From Morinoia aosen (taxonomy: Eukaryota; Arthropoda; Malacostraca; Amphipoda; Talitridae), in NCBI GenBank assembly GCA_030386875.1, contig CM059562.1:22001360-22065359 (forward strand): a stretch of 64,000 nucleotides of DNA, given 5' to 3'. The notes below the pieces were generated by a model, which had not been told where the DNA came from, searched no databases, and saw only the letters and a list, made by a program, of their open reading frames with translations. Position 1 is the stretch's first letter, and every line of letters begins with the position of its first letter. A program made the position numbers and the translations under genes. Below are positions 11,985 to 23,307 of the stretch, piece by piece.

Positions 11985-12115
11985 AAAACCCAGACATATA
12001 CTCAACAAAATTTAGGTGTGCAAAAAAAACAAAAAAAACAAAAAAAACACATAAAAAACAGGTTTTTTTTGCAAAAAAAACCGCAATCAAATAAAACCGT
12101 TTTTTTTGCATCACT
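11985..12115. repeat. homopolymer-rich A/T block
   Basis: Alternating A- and T-runs with CAAAAAAAACAAAAAAAAC-like patterns. The open frame across it reads only as Lys/Gln/His-rich low complexity, so it is not called coding. Confidence 0.7.
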
Positions 12116-15100
12116 AGTGCTGCCGCCGCTAATCTTGCGTCGCCATTACCTCGGCGACACGAGACACGAGCCGCGGCAGTCGGAAGTGGCCGTAGCGGGT
12201 CCAGAGTTGCCAGCTGCGCAGAAACTTTGTCTGGAACGCTGACATCGTTTGAGTCTGCTAAATGGAGAAAACTATCGTTTTTATCGTTCAGGTGTCTATA
12301 TATTATAAATATAGTTATACAAAATGAAGATACACTGTATATATTTACTGATGTTCTTTTTAGGTTTGTAGTTACGAAGGAGGAAACAATCTTTTCAGGT
12401 GATCCACAGAATTTAATTCTGAATGTCGCAATATCATCTGAGGCCTCCTGCGATTGGCCAGCTCAGGTCGTCAGTCAGGTGTAACAGCGTGTGCGATAAG
12501 ATGGGTGGTGTAGCAAGTTCCTCTGTGTCACTCCACTTATCTCTCGGCTCTGCTTTAATATTAACTTGCCCTACTGACGGACTGCTATTGTATGTTAAAT
12601 TCGGAGGAATTCCCGATGATTGTTATGGGCTGCTTATTCATCGTTCTTTATACTTCTGCACATCAATGGAGCTACAAAAGATGCCGATGCTTTCTTAATC
12701 GCGTTATTTCTGTCTTTGACCTCAGCTAGGAAAGTTTCTATTTTCTTAAGCGCTCCGAGTCAGTCGCTTTCACGCCCGACACATAGCACAGCAGCGCTGT
12801 CTGTCACGGACAGTTTGTTGACGGTCACTGGACTTGGGGACACATCTTCCATAACATTTATTTGACTTGGATACGTGTTTTTTTTGTGGTTTTGTAACTA
12901 CATTGAAACAATGATGTTCAAATGCTAAAATGAAAATATTTTCTTGATTTCAAGTGAAATAATTATTTCGTCAGTGTTGTTAGAAAACATTGCGCCGTTG
13001 TTAGAAAACATTCTTGCGTATAAGGACAAATCGCAAGCATCGAGCGCTCCTTCTCTAAGTACTTATTTACTTTCCTGTGCTCTACTCGAACGGCTCGCAC
13101 AAATTGACGGAGTGAATCGCAGACCTTTAGTTGCGTTGGCGGATTTTGAAGGCTGTCTAACATCCGGCCGTAGCGCCGAAGCGTACTCACGGAAGTAGGT
13201 TCTGGTGCGTTCGACATGTTTCTTCTGCAGCAATTAGTTAATGTGTGGTGGTTGGGGCTGGCTATTCATTAGTGTTAATGAAAGCAGGGGTGGTCAGTGT
13301 TCGAATGAATCAATTGACGATGTCCCCTGGAAAATCTGCAGCGGAAAGTGATAAGAAAGAGGCTTCTTCCGTGAAGACGCACGTGCGCGGCACAACAGGA
13401 TTTGCTATCACGTGTATTGTGTCGGCATTCGAGCAACGTGCGAGTCACTCATTGCCTGCTCCGCTACGGCAACTACCGCGGCGGTGGCCCAGTGTCTCAC
13501 AAAGCCTCTGTGGTGACTCTTTGTCCTCGCCGCTTCACTTCAATATTTAATGAAGCCAGTCGCTGTCTTCAACCCAGCTCCGTTTTTGAGGATGTGTCCA
13601 CCATGTTGTGATAGGAAAAATATTACAATTATTTCCAAGCACTGTATTTAATGCTGCAAATAAGTTAACATATTTCCCATTCGCAACCAATTCAAGAATA
13701 CTTTCATGTTTTACGGGACAATGTTCTTACATTGCCAGTATATTAAATTGAATCAAGTGTTGCATATACGCGCGAGGGACATTTTTATCACAATTGCACC
13801 ATTGTGATGCGCAATTTACGTTTGCTGACTGTGTGTTGCCATAAGACTATACGGCTGCTTCCTTGGCGGAGGCGTATGTGTTGCCATGGTGATGTGACGG
13901 GAACGGGGCAACTGAGATGCTCCGCTCCGCTGCTTGCATTTCAATTTAGAAGCCCCAGAAAAACATTTACTCCTGGCCAAACTTTCAATTCAACTCAAAA
14001 CAAGCAGTTCGACTGAATAAAAGTCGCATTTTGGTACTCTTAAGAAAAAATTACGTCAAAATGAATTTTCCAAGACGTTTGGTATTCTCGTTATAAAGAA
14101 GCGAACCCATCTCAGCTTCCGAGCTTGTAATTTCAACTGGTCGCAGCTGCCAGTAATGCTGCCGCCTTTTCTTAGTTACGGGAGGGACATTGGTTATTAT
14201 TACCTTTTAATAAATATGAAGTGCTATGGTCTAGTCAACGCTGAATGAAGATACTCAACGTTCCGCCTCAGACAGCGTGATAAAATGCCTAGCATGAGAA
14301 GTAAAAGAAATCATATCAAGCGTAACACTCAAAGAAACTAAAGCTTACTCTTTTTCCAAATTTAATTTTGCGATACACAGAAGAGAAGATAGAGGGCCTT
14401 TCATCTCTTCTTTTGATGGATTTCCATTTGAGAAGTTTTCAGTTGATCAAATGAAGCGACCAACTTGTTTCATGGGAAGAAATCTAATTTTGTTTCGCTC
14501 AACGAACCTTCGGGAATAACAAATGCCAGACGTTATAGTTGAAAACATGTTCGAATTTTTATTTATTTACTATTTGGGTGGTAAGTCGCCCAAGCTTCCC
14601 GATGGGTGGGAAAGTCCCTAAAAAAATGCCCTCGTGAGTCTCCTCGGCACATATAGTTCCTACCTCACGTTTTCACCTTCACATCACTTGGCTGCGACTT
14701 TCGTGCCTTCAAGGTGCTGTACATTCTGAGGTGCTCAGGCGTCTGAACTGTTCGACATTCCGCCGAAGTGGTCGATGCTATGAAACTTATCATTTGTTGC
14801 GGTGACGAATGCGAAATCAAATAACTTTGACCATAATGTCATACAACACATGTTACAGCTCTTGATCTGTAAAATTCTGAGAACGCGATGTAAGCTACTT
14901 AAATGAAGGTAAGACATGCTCCTTCTTCCGGCATGTTTTTCATGCAGAGATTTACAAAAAAGGAGCTTTAAGTTGACTTGAATATAAAATATGAAAAGAA
15001 TGCAGGCTGGTGCATTCTGAGTCTAAATCAGCCATTGCCTCCAATTTGGGTTCTCTATCCTACTTCTCCTACGGACCCTATATTATCTCTTTATCTAGTA

Positions 15101-15406
15101 AGTGTATGCCTGAACGAACAAGATTTGACGAGTGATGTAAGCAAGAACCGGACACAAAATTAATATTCATTGTTAATGAAGTTCGGATAAAGTGAACAAT
15201 TAGATATTCGAATTCAAAACTACTTGCAATGAATATTTCCTAAGCCTTCCAAAGCTATCTTAACTCACACGCATAGTGGAGCATTCGGGGATCAAATTAC
15301 ACTTTCAAATCACATCGTAACCGCACATATGTGGTGACGTAGCGCGCGTGGAAATTGGAGAGGTTTAAAGTCGGTCGTGTTCATTTGAACCTTCCCCAGT
15401 ATTTGT
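12116..15406. other. no gene identified; some GC-richer islands
   Basis: GC-richer, CpG-containing patches at about 12120-12250 and 13030-13600 contrast with the AT-rich rest and could be exon or promoter fragments. Open frames of 60-100 codons occur on both strands, but none carries a recognisable domain and the two strands conflict. The word GTTGTTAGAAAACATT occurs twice, 21 bases apart, near 12975-13012. Confidence 0.4.
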
Positions 15407-16123
15407 GTGACTGCGCTGTAACACCATGTGAGGGACTGCGCTGTAACACCATGTGAGGGACTGCGCTGTAACACCATGTGAGTGACTGCGCTGTAACACC
15501 ATGTGAGGGACTGCGTTGTAGCACCATGTGAGGGACTGCGCTGTAACACCATGTGAGTGACTGCGCTGTAACACCATGTGAGGGACTGCGCTGTAACACC
15601 ATGTGAGGGACTGCGTTGTAGCACCATGTGAGGGACTGCGCTGTAACACCATGTGAGTGACTGCGCTGTAACACAATGTGAGTGACTGTGCTGTAACACC
15701 ATGTGAGTGACTGCGCTGTAACACCATGTGAGTGACTGCGCTGTAACACCATGTGAGGGACTGCGCTGTAACACCATGTGAGTGACTGCGCTGTAACACC
15801 ATGTGAGGGACTGCGCTGTAACACCATGTGAGGGACTGCGCTGTAACACCATGTGAGGGACTGCGCTGTAACACAATGTGAGGGACTGCGCTGTAACACC
15901 ATGTGAGGGACTGCGCTGTAACACCATGTGAGGGACTGCGCTGTAACACCATGTGAGGGACTGCGCTGTAACACCATGTGAGGGACTGCGCTGTAACACC
16001 ATGTGAGTGACTGCGCTGTAACACCATGTGAGGGACTGCGCTGTAACACCATGTGAGGGACTACGCTGTAACACCATGTTAGGGACTGCGCTGTAACACC
16101 ATGTTAGGGACTGCGCTGTAACA
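15407..16123. repeat. minisatellite, 25-bp unit, about 28.7 copies
   Basis: The unit GACTGCGCTGTAACACCATGTGAGG (25 bp) is repeated with little drift. The main variants are GAGGG versus GAGTG at the unit junction, a GTTGTAGCACC variant occurring twice 100 bases apart, and CACAATG occurring twice. The last two full units carry ATGTTAGG. Because 25 is not a multiple of three, all three minus-strand frames are open and encode the same cycling peptide. These 220-255-codon frames are a by-product of the repeat, not genes. Confidence 0.97.
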
Positions 16124-17414
16124 CAGCAAAGATTACTGTCTAAGGGTCACACAATAATCGCTCGGCTCTTGATGCTAGAATTCTCTCCATGGCTACTCTT
16201 GAAGGCGTCTCATTTGTCTTCTGTTTCAATTAAGTCTGGATGAGTTTTAATTAGTGTAGTTTAACCATTATCTATTATATCCTCTCATCACAAATCTTCA
16301 GAACTTTGCTGTATTTTCTTATCTGAGAACATTACATTTCAGTTTAACTAAAAAAATAATTTCTTAATTAATGCTTCTACTCAATCATTTGTGATAATGG
16401 CCCGAAGTTGAAATCGTCTGTCATTATGAATTGTTAATTTTTCTACTTGATGTTGTGAAGAGTCTGATTTTACATCAATTTCAGGCTAAGTCAACGTTCT
16501 TTCTTTCGAGACCAGCTCAATAAAGATAATCACAAGGCATATGACATAATGTCTAATAGAGTCTAGCTTTTTTCATTCATCGTGAATCGTCCTAACTAAT
16601 TTAAACAACGCAAATAAACACTTGATCATCTCGCAAGGACAAAGAACCTTCGCGCAACTGCAGATATTTACTCGAGTGTGCTTCTGGATTTTGAAATGTT
16701 TTGTAGTATCAACTTAACGCTTCAGTCATTGCGTCTCGTCACTATCAAAAACATTGGGAAATAGGAAATGCACTGATACGGGCTCAATTCCGTGCGGCCA
16801 GTATAAAGAACTCCTGGATGAGCCAGAGTTGGACATTTCTAACTTATGACTTCAGTAACGTCACATTAGGAACAAAGGTTGCTGACAAAGAATGCTACAC
16901 AGTTGCGGCTATGAAACTTGAAAATTATGGTGGTACCTGTATAATACGCGTACAGCGCATCCAAAAGAACAGCATGCACGTCACACATCAGTATTAAAAG
17001 TAAAACACACACGCAGCAGCACATTCATATCGTGGCATGTTAACTCCAACAATACTAGTATACCGCATTTAACGCATCAGCCCACACCAGTCGCTCACAG
17101 GGTGATGTAGGCATGCGTGGGGACTCTGTGTCAGATAGCCTCCTATCTCGTCCAGAGAGAGGGGAGACTTCCAGCAGTTCCCAGCAATCGTCCTCTCAAT
17201 CTGCTGGATCTCCTCAACAATCCTCTTCTCCTCTCGTCCTCTCCTTTTCCATGCCTTGTGTTACGAGGCCCTACCAAATTTGTTCCTAGGTACAACGTCA
17301 GTATTTGCTGCTATTTTTGGGCAAAGCTAGAATTCTTGTGTGATGCAAAGGTCATTGAGTCCCCTACACTCCCGGTAGCCATCGACCGGACACGCACACT
17401 CGCGCGTTCAATAA
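16124..17414. other. no gene seen; spacer between two minisatellites
   Basis: Ordinary AT-rich DNA. From about 17340 the sequence begins to resemble the next array (CCCCTACACTCCCGGTAGCC), probably a degenerate edge. Confidence 0.5.
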
Positions 17415-18472
17415 TGTATGGCGTGTAGTACTACTCCCACACTCCCGGTTGTGTGTAGCGTGTAGTGCTACTCCCACACCTTCAGTTGTGTGTAGCGTGT
17501 AGTACTACTCCCACACTCCCGGTTGTGTGTAGCGTGTAGTGCTACTCTCACACTCCCCGTTGTGTGTAGCGTGTAGTACTACTCCGACACTCCCGGTTGT
17601 GTGTAGCGTGTAGTGCTACTCCCACACTCCCAGTTGTGCGTAGTGTGTAGCGCTACTCCCACACTCCCCGTTGTGTGTAGCGTGTAGTGCTACTCCCACA
17701 CTCCCCATTGTGTGTAGCGTGTAGTGCTAATCCCACACTCCCAGTTGTGTGTAGTGTGTAGCGCTACTCCCACATTCCCCGTTGTGTGTAGCGTGTAGTG
17801 CTACTCCCACACTCCCCGTTGTGTGTAGCGTGTAGTGCTACTCCCACACTCCCAGTTGTGTGTAGTGTGTAGTGCTATACCCACACTCCCAGTTGTGTGT
17901 AGCGTGTAGTGCTACTCCCACACTCCCAGTTGTGCGTAGTGTGTAGCGCTACTCCCACACTCCCAGTTGTGTGTAGTGTGTAGCGCTACTCCCACACTCC
18001 CAGTTGTGTGTAGCGTGTAGCGCTACTCCCACACTCCCAGTAGTGTGTAGTGTGTAGTGCTACTCCCACACTCCCAGTTGTGTGTAGCGTGTAGTGCTAC
18101 TCCCACACTCCCGGTTGTGTGTAGCGTGTAGTGCTACTCCCACACTCCCCGTTGTGTGTAGCGTGTAGTGCTACTCCCACACTCCCGGTTGTGTGTAGCG
18201 TGTAGTGCTACTCCCACACTCCCCGTTGTGTGTAGCGTGTAGTGCTACTCCCACACTCCCAGTTGTGTGTAGCGTGTAGTGCTACTCCCACACTCCCGGT
18301 TGTGTGTAGCGTGTAGTGCTACTCCCACACTCCCCGTTGTGTGTAGCGTGTAGTGCTACTCCCACACTCTTCGATGTGTGTAGCGTGTAGTGCAACTCCC
18401 ACACTCCTCGTTGTGTGTAGCGTGTAGTGCTACTCCCACACTCCCAGTTGTGTGTAGCGTGTAGTGCTACTC
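17415..18472. repeat. minisatellite, 37-bp unit, about 28.6 copies
   Basis: The unit is about TGTGTGTAGCGTGTAGTG followed by CTACTCCCACACTCCCGGT. Sites vary as CCCGG/CCCAG/CCCCG, GTAGCG/GTAGTG and TGCTAC/CGCTAC. Each unit contains complementary GTGTG and CACAC ends and GTAG/CTAC, so single strands could fold. No coding frame is supported. Confidence 0.97.
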
Positions 18473-20268
18473 ATATAACTAAATATATGTGTGTATGTTC
18501 ATATATGTTCTAGCATGCTGCACATTTGAGAGTGTGATAGTAACCGTTTAAAATTCGTGGTTTGCATTTGAACTCTTCCGTTCAGGATAAATTTTACTGT
18601 AACTTGCATGTGCGCCTCTTAACTTGACTGCTTTTTTCCTTGTGGTAGTCCTTACAGGACTCGTTATGTTACAAGACTGAAAATCAAATGCGCTGATAGT
18701 TAACGATAAGTTTTTATCCTAAGCACAAATTTTATTGCTAGCTACGAAAAACTTGAGAACTACAAATGTAGATAATATATCACCTGATCTTCTTCAAGTG
18801 GTCCGACAGCGTCAGGTGATGTGTCAGCGCCATGCAAATTCTGCCTCTAAACCGCGGCATTAAACTACGCTGCCCACCTTTCTAGGAAGTAAGAAAATTG
18901 ATGACTATTGTAGCAAATAAGTGGGATTTTAACTTTTCAAATCAAGAATGCTAGATTTCGTACACGGTTAATTTTATATGCTGTTGAATGTCTGCTTAAC
19001 GTTTCCTTGATGATGACTACAGTCTTTATGTAAATTTTATACCATAGACTTTAGGACAGAATAGAATCATAAGAAAATGCATCACTATCTCAAGAAATGA
19101 GTACCGCCGCATGAATTCACGCGACATGGCTTAGCAACTTTTCAGGTTTTTAAGCCACGACTGTTCTAGCAAAGTATATCTTTAAACATTTTCGAATATT
19201 TATGTTTCTAAATCTTATTACTAAATTTACACTGAGTAATGCCTCCTCGATTCATAGGTTGTTGCCACTCTACAACAAATGTGGTAAATTAATTAATATA
19301 GTACACCCGCAGTAATTGGGTGTTAAAAGCGTGGTCCGGATGAGTCATTGACGTGTTTAATCATTGTTTGTACGTTGAAAATGCTGTTGGACACCTCGAC
19401 TACGCACTGCCCGTAAAGAAACTTTGATAAGCATTAAGGTTTTTAATAGGAAACGTAATTCAAACCAGACATGATATGGAGGCTCGATTGTTTGTGTGAC
19501 TAATATCTACACCTTGTGTCATTCTTCGTTTCTGATCTCAACATATCTGATGAAATGGTGCTCCAATTCGGTGCAGTTCTTAATAAATTATGATGCAACT
19601 CCTCACTACATATTCAGCCTGTGTAAGTTCATGAATGAGAAAGGCCAGGTCACCTGAGCTCTATACATTGGTTCTAATGAGGGCCGCGTGAGATGTACAT
19701 GAGAGTCACGTGCTGCGACTTACATAATGATTATGTGGAGCACGTTAACTTCATTGTTTTGTCACTGTTCAGATTGTGGGTGCATACGAGCGTGTTCTCA
19801 GTTTCTTCAGTGAACAGCTACGTTCAAGTGTCTGTGGAGTGCATGGAGAATACAATACAAGTGGAAGGAAAGTGAATACCTGCTTAATTTACTTTATTCA
19901 ATTTATGCCTGCCTTTACATCTACCAGATCCGTAATTTCCAAGTATTTCGAATCGGAATGTTCCAGAGCATAGAGAAAATGCACTATCAGATACTCTGGT
20001 TGAAGCAGTCACTTTGTATCCGAAAATCCTACCCCGCTTTTTTCAAGCCCCGCAAGATGTGCTCGCAAATGGATCGGTCGCTATACGAGAACAATCTGTC
20101 TTATAAAAAATATACTCAGTTCTGGAAAGACTGGTTTAATTGTTGATTATACTATTGATTATCGCAGTTTATTGATTATTTCATCGCATCTAATCTTTGT
20201 ACTTCAGATACTATTATACACGATGAACAATTTCTAGTTCCGAATGAAATATTCAAATGAATCATTCT
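18473..20268. other. no gene seen
   Basis: AT-rich. One 9-bp inverted pair, ATCACCTGA at 18779-18787 and TCAGGTGAT at 18812-18820. Short open frames at 19.7-20.1 kb have no recognisable feature. Confidence 0.5.
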
Positions 20269-20480
20269 TTACAGAATAAATTTGTGTACCTTTATTTGGG
20301 ACGCGCTGCACTGTATATACTTGTACATTGACGAATTTAATGCGCAACAAGTTTAGACTATCAATAGACTAATTTTTCTTCACAGAACAAATGGGTACAC
20401 TTTTTTGGGGATATTCTATAAATACATTGACGAATTTGATGCTGAGCATTTTTAGGTATTTATTGATGGACTAATTTTTG
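20269..20480 (+). repeat. old tandem duplication, about 110 bp x 2
   Basis: ACAGAA.AAAT..GTACAC/CTTT, ACATTGACGAATTT.ATGC and AT.GA.GACTAATTTTT recur in the same order at 20269-20378 and 20379-20480. The copies have diverged considerably. Confidence 0.65.
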
Positions 20481-20588
20481 GGGATTTTATAGCCGTAGTT
20501 TGGAATTCACATGCATCAAAACTTTTTACAACTTACTTTTTGAAACGTTGCTATTATGAATTAAAAAATTACTCTTTCTGCTTAGAAA

Positions 20589-20821
20589 TTAACACGTTTC
20601 CTGTGATGGGTTAATGTAAAGTTGAATACTTCAATGTTGAATTCAAATTAAAAGTCAACTGTAGCTAGCAATTTTGAAAATAGCAAAGATATGGATCGTG
20701 CCGTCATATGGCTTTCATTGAGTATTTATAGAAATTGAGTCAGTGACTGCAGGTCGGTGAGCAGCATTATGAAAATCCCCTCAATGAGCACCGATACGTT
20801 ACTTCGCAGGAAACGTGTTAA
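20589..20821. mobile_element. TTAA-flanked MITE (piggyBac-type), copy 1
   Basis: It is bounded by TTAA at 20589-20592 and 20818-20821. The inverted ends CACGTTTCCTG and CAGGAAACGTG match exactly, and the interior is 225 bp. A homologous copy in the same orientation lies at 53288-53515, sharing interior blocks such as TCAA.TGTAG, GGATCGT.C.GTCAT and GGTC.G.CAGCATTA. TTAA target duplication is typical of piggyBac-superfamily elements. It has no coding capacity. Confidence 0.8.
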
Positions 20822-22883
20822 GCCAGTTCTGTGTTTCCGTTTCGACCTATTATTTCCGGTTTTTGACTCTAGTTCAGTGTTATTCACTAATTTTTGCAAG
20901 AGAGCCACTTCGGTTAAACGAATTGATTGAGAGATCCGCAGCTACTGTAAGTCAGTGTAAAGTTCAAATTTTTAGAATTTAAACGCTCAACATTTAAATT
21001 TAAAACTTTAAATATAAAATGCTAAGTATCAATGCCTTATTCCTCGCTATTGTTTTTTAGTTGAAATTTGTAAAAATACAAACCTACATGTGCTTCCATA
21101 AGTTAGCGTACATTATATATGTTATGTATTAACTCATCTATATATTTTTTGAGAGCGGTGAATTGAGTCATTGCGAGCCTCGCAACGAATACCACTGCAC
21201 TAGATCATGGTAAGCCAGGTTACTGGTCACATGGTGCGCTCTTTAACTTCGCACTTCCGCAGCTGCAGCTTACAACGCCGCTGTGGAAGTGGCCGTGGCC
21301 GACTGACCTTGATAGAGGTCTCACTACCGCAAGCTTTCCGGCCTTGTGCTATAGTGATGGAATACGTGGCTATCTCAGATTAAGTCGAATAATCAAAGTT
21401 AAAAATCAAAGCGTAACTGCAATAACAGCGTAACTGTGTAATCACTGCGTCGAATAACAGGACTTCTCATTTATGATTCAACTAGAGAAATTTACGGAAA
21501 TTCCCGTCATCCCTAGACTGCGCGTGTGAGATTTCACCGACTTGTGAAGGGATGAGTGACCGTTTTGGTGCCTATCTCTCCTCAATGTAAACTCTGATAA
21601 CGGATGCTCTCTCCTAGATTGCTTAAATGTGGAGCTATTCCAGGGGAAGAAATGGCTTTGTGGGGTAATGGTGACGTGATCGATGACTTACGGGCAACTT
21701 GAGGATTCTGCGTAAATTGTTTTACCCCAGTACCTCGAAGTCGGCCGGTAAATCTGAGCATCGTGTATACTCATGGAAATTATTCGTGAAGAAGTAATGT
21801 TATCGGGAGGGAGAAGGGATTTTTTATGATAAAAGCCTGCAAGTATATGGTCACAGATGATGATTTCGTGTCACCTGACAAGTGTATGTGTAAATGATCT
21901 ATCAAATTACGCTCAAGTTATAATTTTGATTATAACTTGTGTTTTGATTGGTGTGCCATAGACGAAGGCGATGTGCGTTTACTGAGAGCTGGTCTTGTTT
22001 TTTGAGCTCATATCCTGTTGACATTTACACTTAAGGTCGGACAACGAATAACGAAGTTGCTCATTTAAATTGTCATACTTGAAAGATTTCTTGACTACTG
22101 AGTGAAAGAAAGTGTACAACTTATTTACGTGAAGTAACAAATAATTTGAAATCATTAAACTGTTCTTCAGAATATTGATCCAGCTAAATTTCAAGTGATT
22201 TCGTTGGTTCCCATTTGCAAAGCAAACCAACGTTATTTTCAATACTATCTTCTCGCAATTGACATTGTTTTCAAAACGTGTTCTGCAATAATCTGAACGA
22301 GCACAGGCAAATGGATTCCTGAAATGATGCAGAAGTACTTCTAGATTGAATATGAAAATTCACGTTTTGAAATGCACGTAAAGAGCTGGGATGAGCGATT
22401 TATTTTTAAATTAAATATTTAGAAGAAATTTGTCCAAAATAAAAATGAAATATGGAAGTCGTACGTTAAATACGATTTCAACGCTTAATATTCTTGTCAA
22501 ATTTAGTGGAATATAGAATGTAATAGAAAGTCATCTTTCGAAATGTACCTGAAGCTTTTTATGGTGAAACAATGCGTTGTTCTTTCAAGCGTTGCTTGCG
22601 CGTTTCTTTAATGTGATCATTGTTTCTTGCTAATAAATATAATCTGATTGAAAATTATTTTGGCAATGTTAGTTTAAATGAAATTTGTTCCATTACAGAT
22701 GAGCTTCCGTAATATATCGTAAATATGATCATGAAAATGTTTATTTTCAAAACCAACTTCCCGCTGAGTATGGCTCAAAATATTTGTATTATGGGTAATG
22801 CCCTCTAGCTATGACTGTTTTATTCATTTATCATAGACGCAAGTGATGACATCAAATATAAAGGTTAAATTAGATAGGGGAGG
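20822..22883. other. no gene seen
   Basis: It includes a perfect 11-bp inverted repeat with 4-base loop at 21914-21939 (CAAGTTATAAT...ATTATAACTTG) and a GC-richer patch at 21170-21350. No recognisable coding sequence. The first GGAGG copy of the solo LTR's target duplication closes the interval at 22879-22883. Confidence 0.5.
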
Positions 22884-23302
22884 TATAGTAGCGCAGGTAA
22901 CACTACACTAGAGCACAGTAAAGGTTCCACATAGACACAACACAGTCATAGTGCTGACATAAATACATAATGCAATGACACATCACTTTAGGTAAATAAT
23001 GCACTCACCTCTTGAATACCTTAATTACAACTTAAATACTCAATTACCAGACATGTGGCTAGCAAGAGTAGAGCGGAGATAGGTGGGAATATATAGAAAA
23101 GAGTCGAGTAGAATTAAGTACATTAGTTTAGAAATTAAGGAGTTAGATACTAACCACAGTAGGTTATTCTATACACACTCGGCCAATATTTACTTGTTGT
23201 TGATCCCGAGACCACTAGAAAACTGGTTGCGAGTGTTGCTCACACGAGCGTTGCCAACTTAAGGTCTCTCTAACTAGAACTTACACTACTCGCTATATTA
23301 CA
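22884..23302 (-). mobile_element. solo LTR of the window's gypsy family
   Basis: Read on the minus strand it begins TGTAATATAGCGAGTAG and follows the LTR at 2671-3052 block by block, including TAGAGAGACC, TTGGCAACGCTCG, CGAGTGTGTA and the TATATA promoter box. It is flanked by an exact 5-bp direct repeat GGAGG (22879-22883 and 23303-23307), the target duplication expected of a gypsy insertion. No internal sequence adjoins it, so it is a solo LTR left by LTR-LTR recombination. It is clearly diverged from the 2.7 kb copy, hence from a different insertion. Confidence 0.88.
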
Positions 23303-23307
23303 GGAGG

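Noticed and set aside
12423-13611. Host gene exons in the GC-richer patches
   Set aside because: Overlapping short frames on both strands, no consistent splice pattern or recognisable domain.
15310-16077. Long minus-strand open frames (220-255 codons) read as a repeat protein
   Set aside because: They are produced by a stop-free 25-bp tandem unit and appear in all three frames; nothing outside the array supports a gene.
17415-18472. CRISPR-like regular repeats
   Set aside because: Units are directly adjacent with no unique spacers, and the surrounding DNA is eukaryotic.
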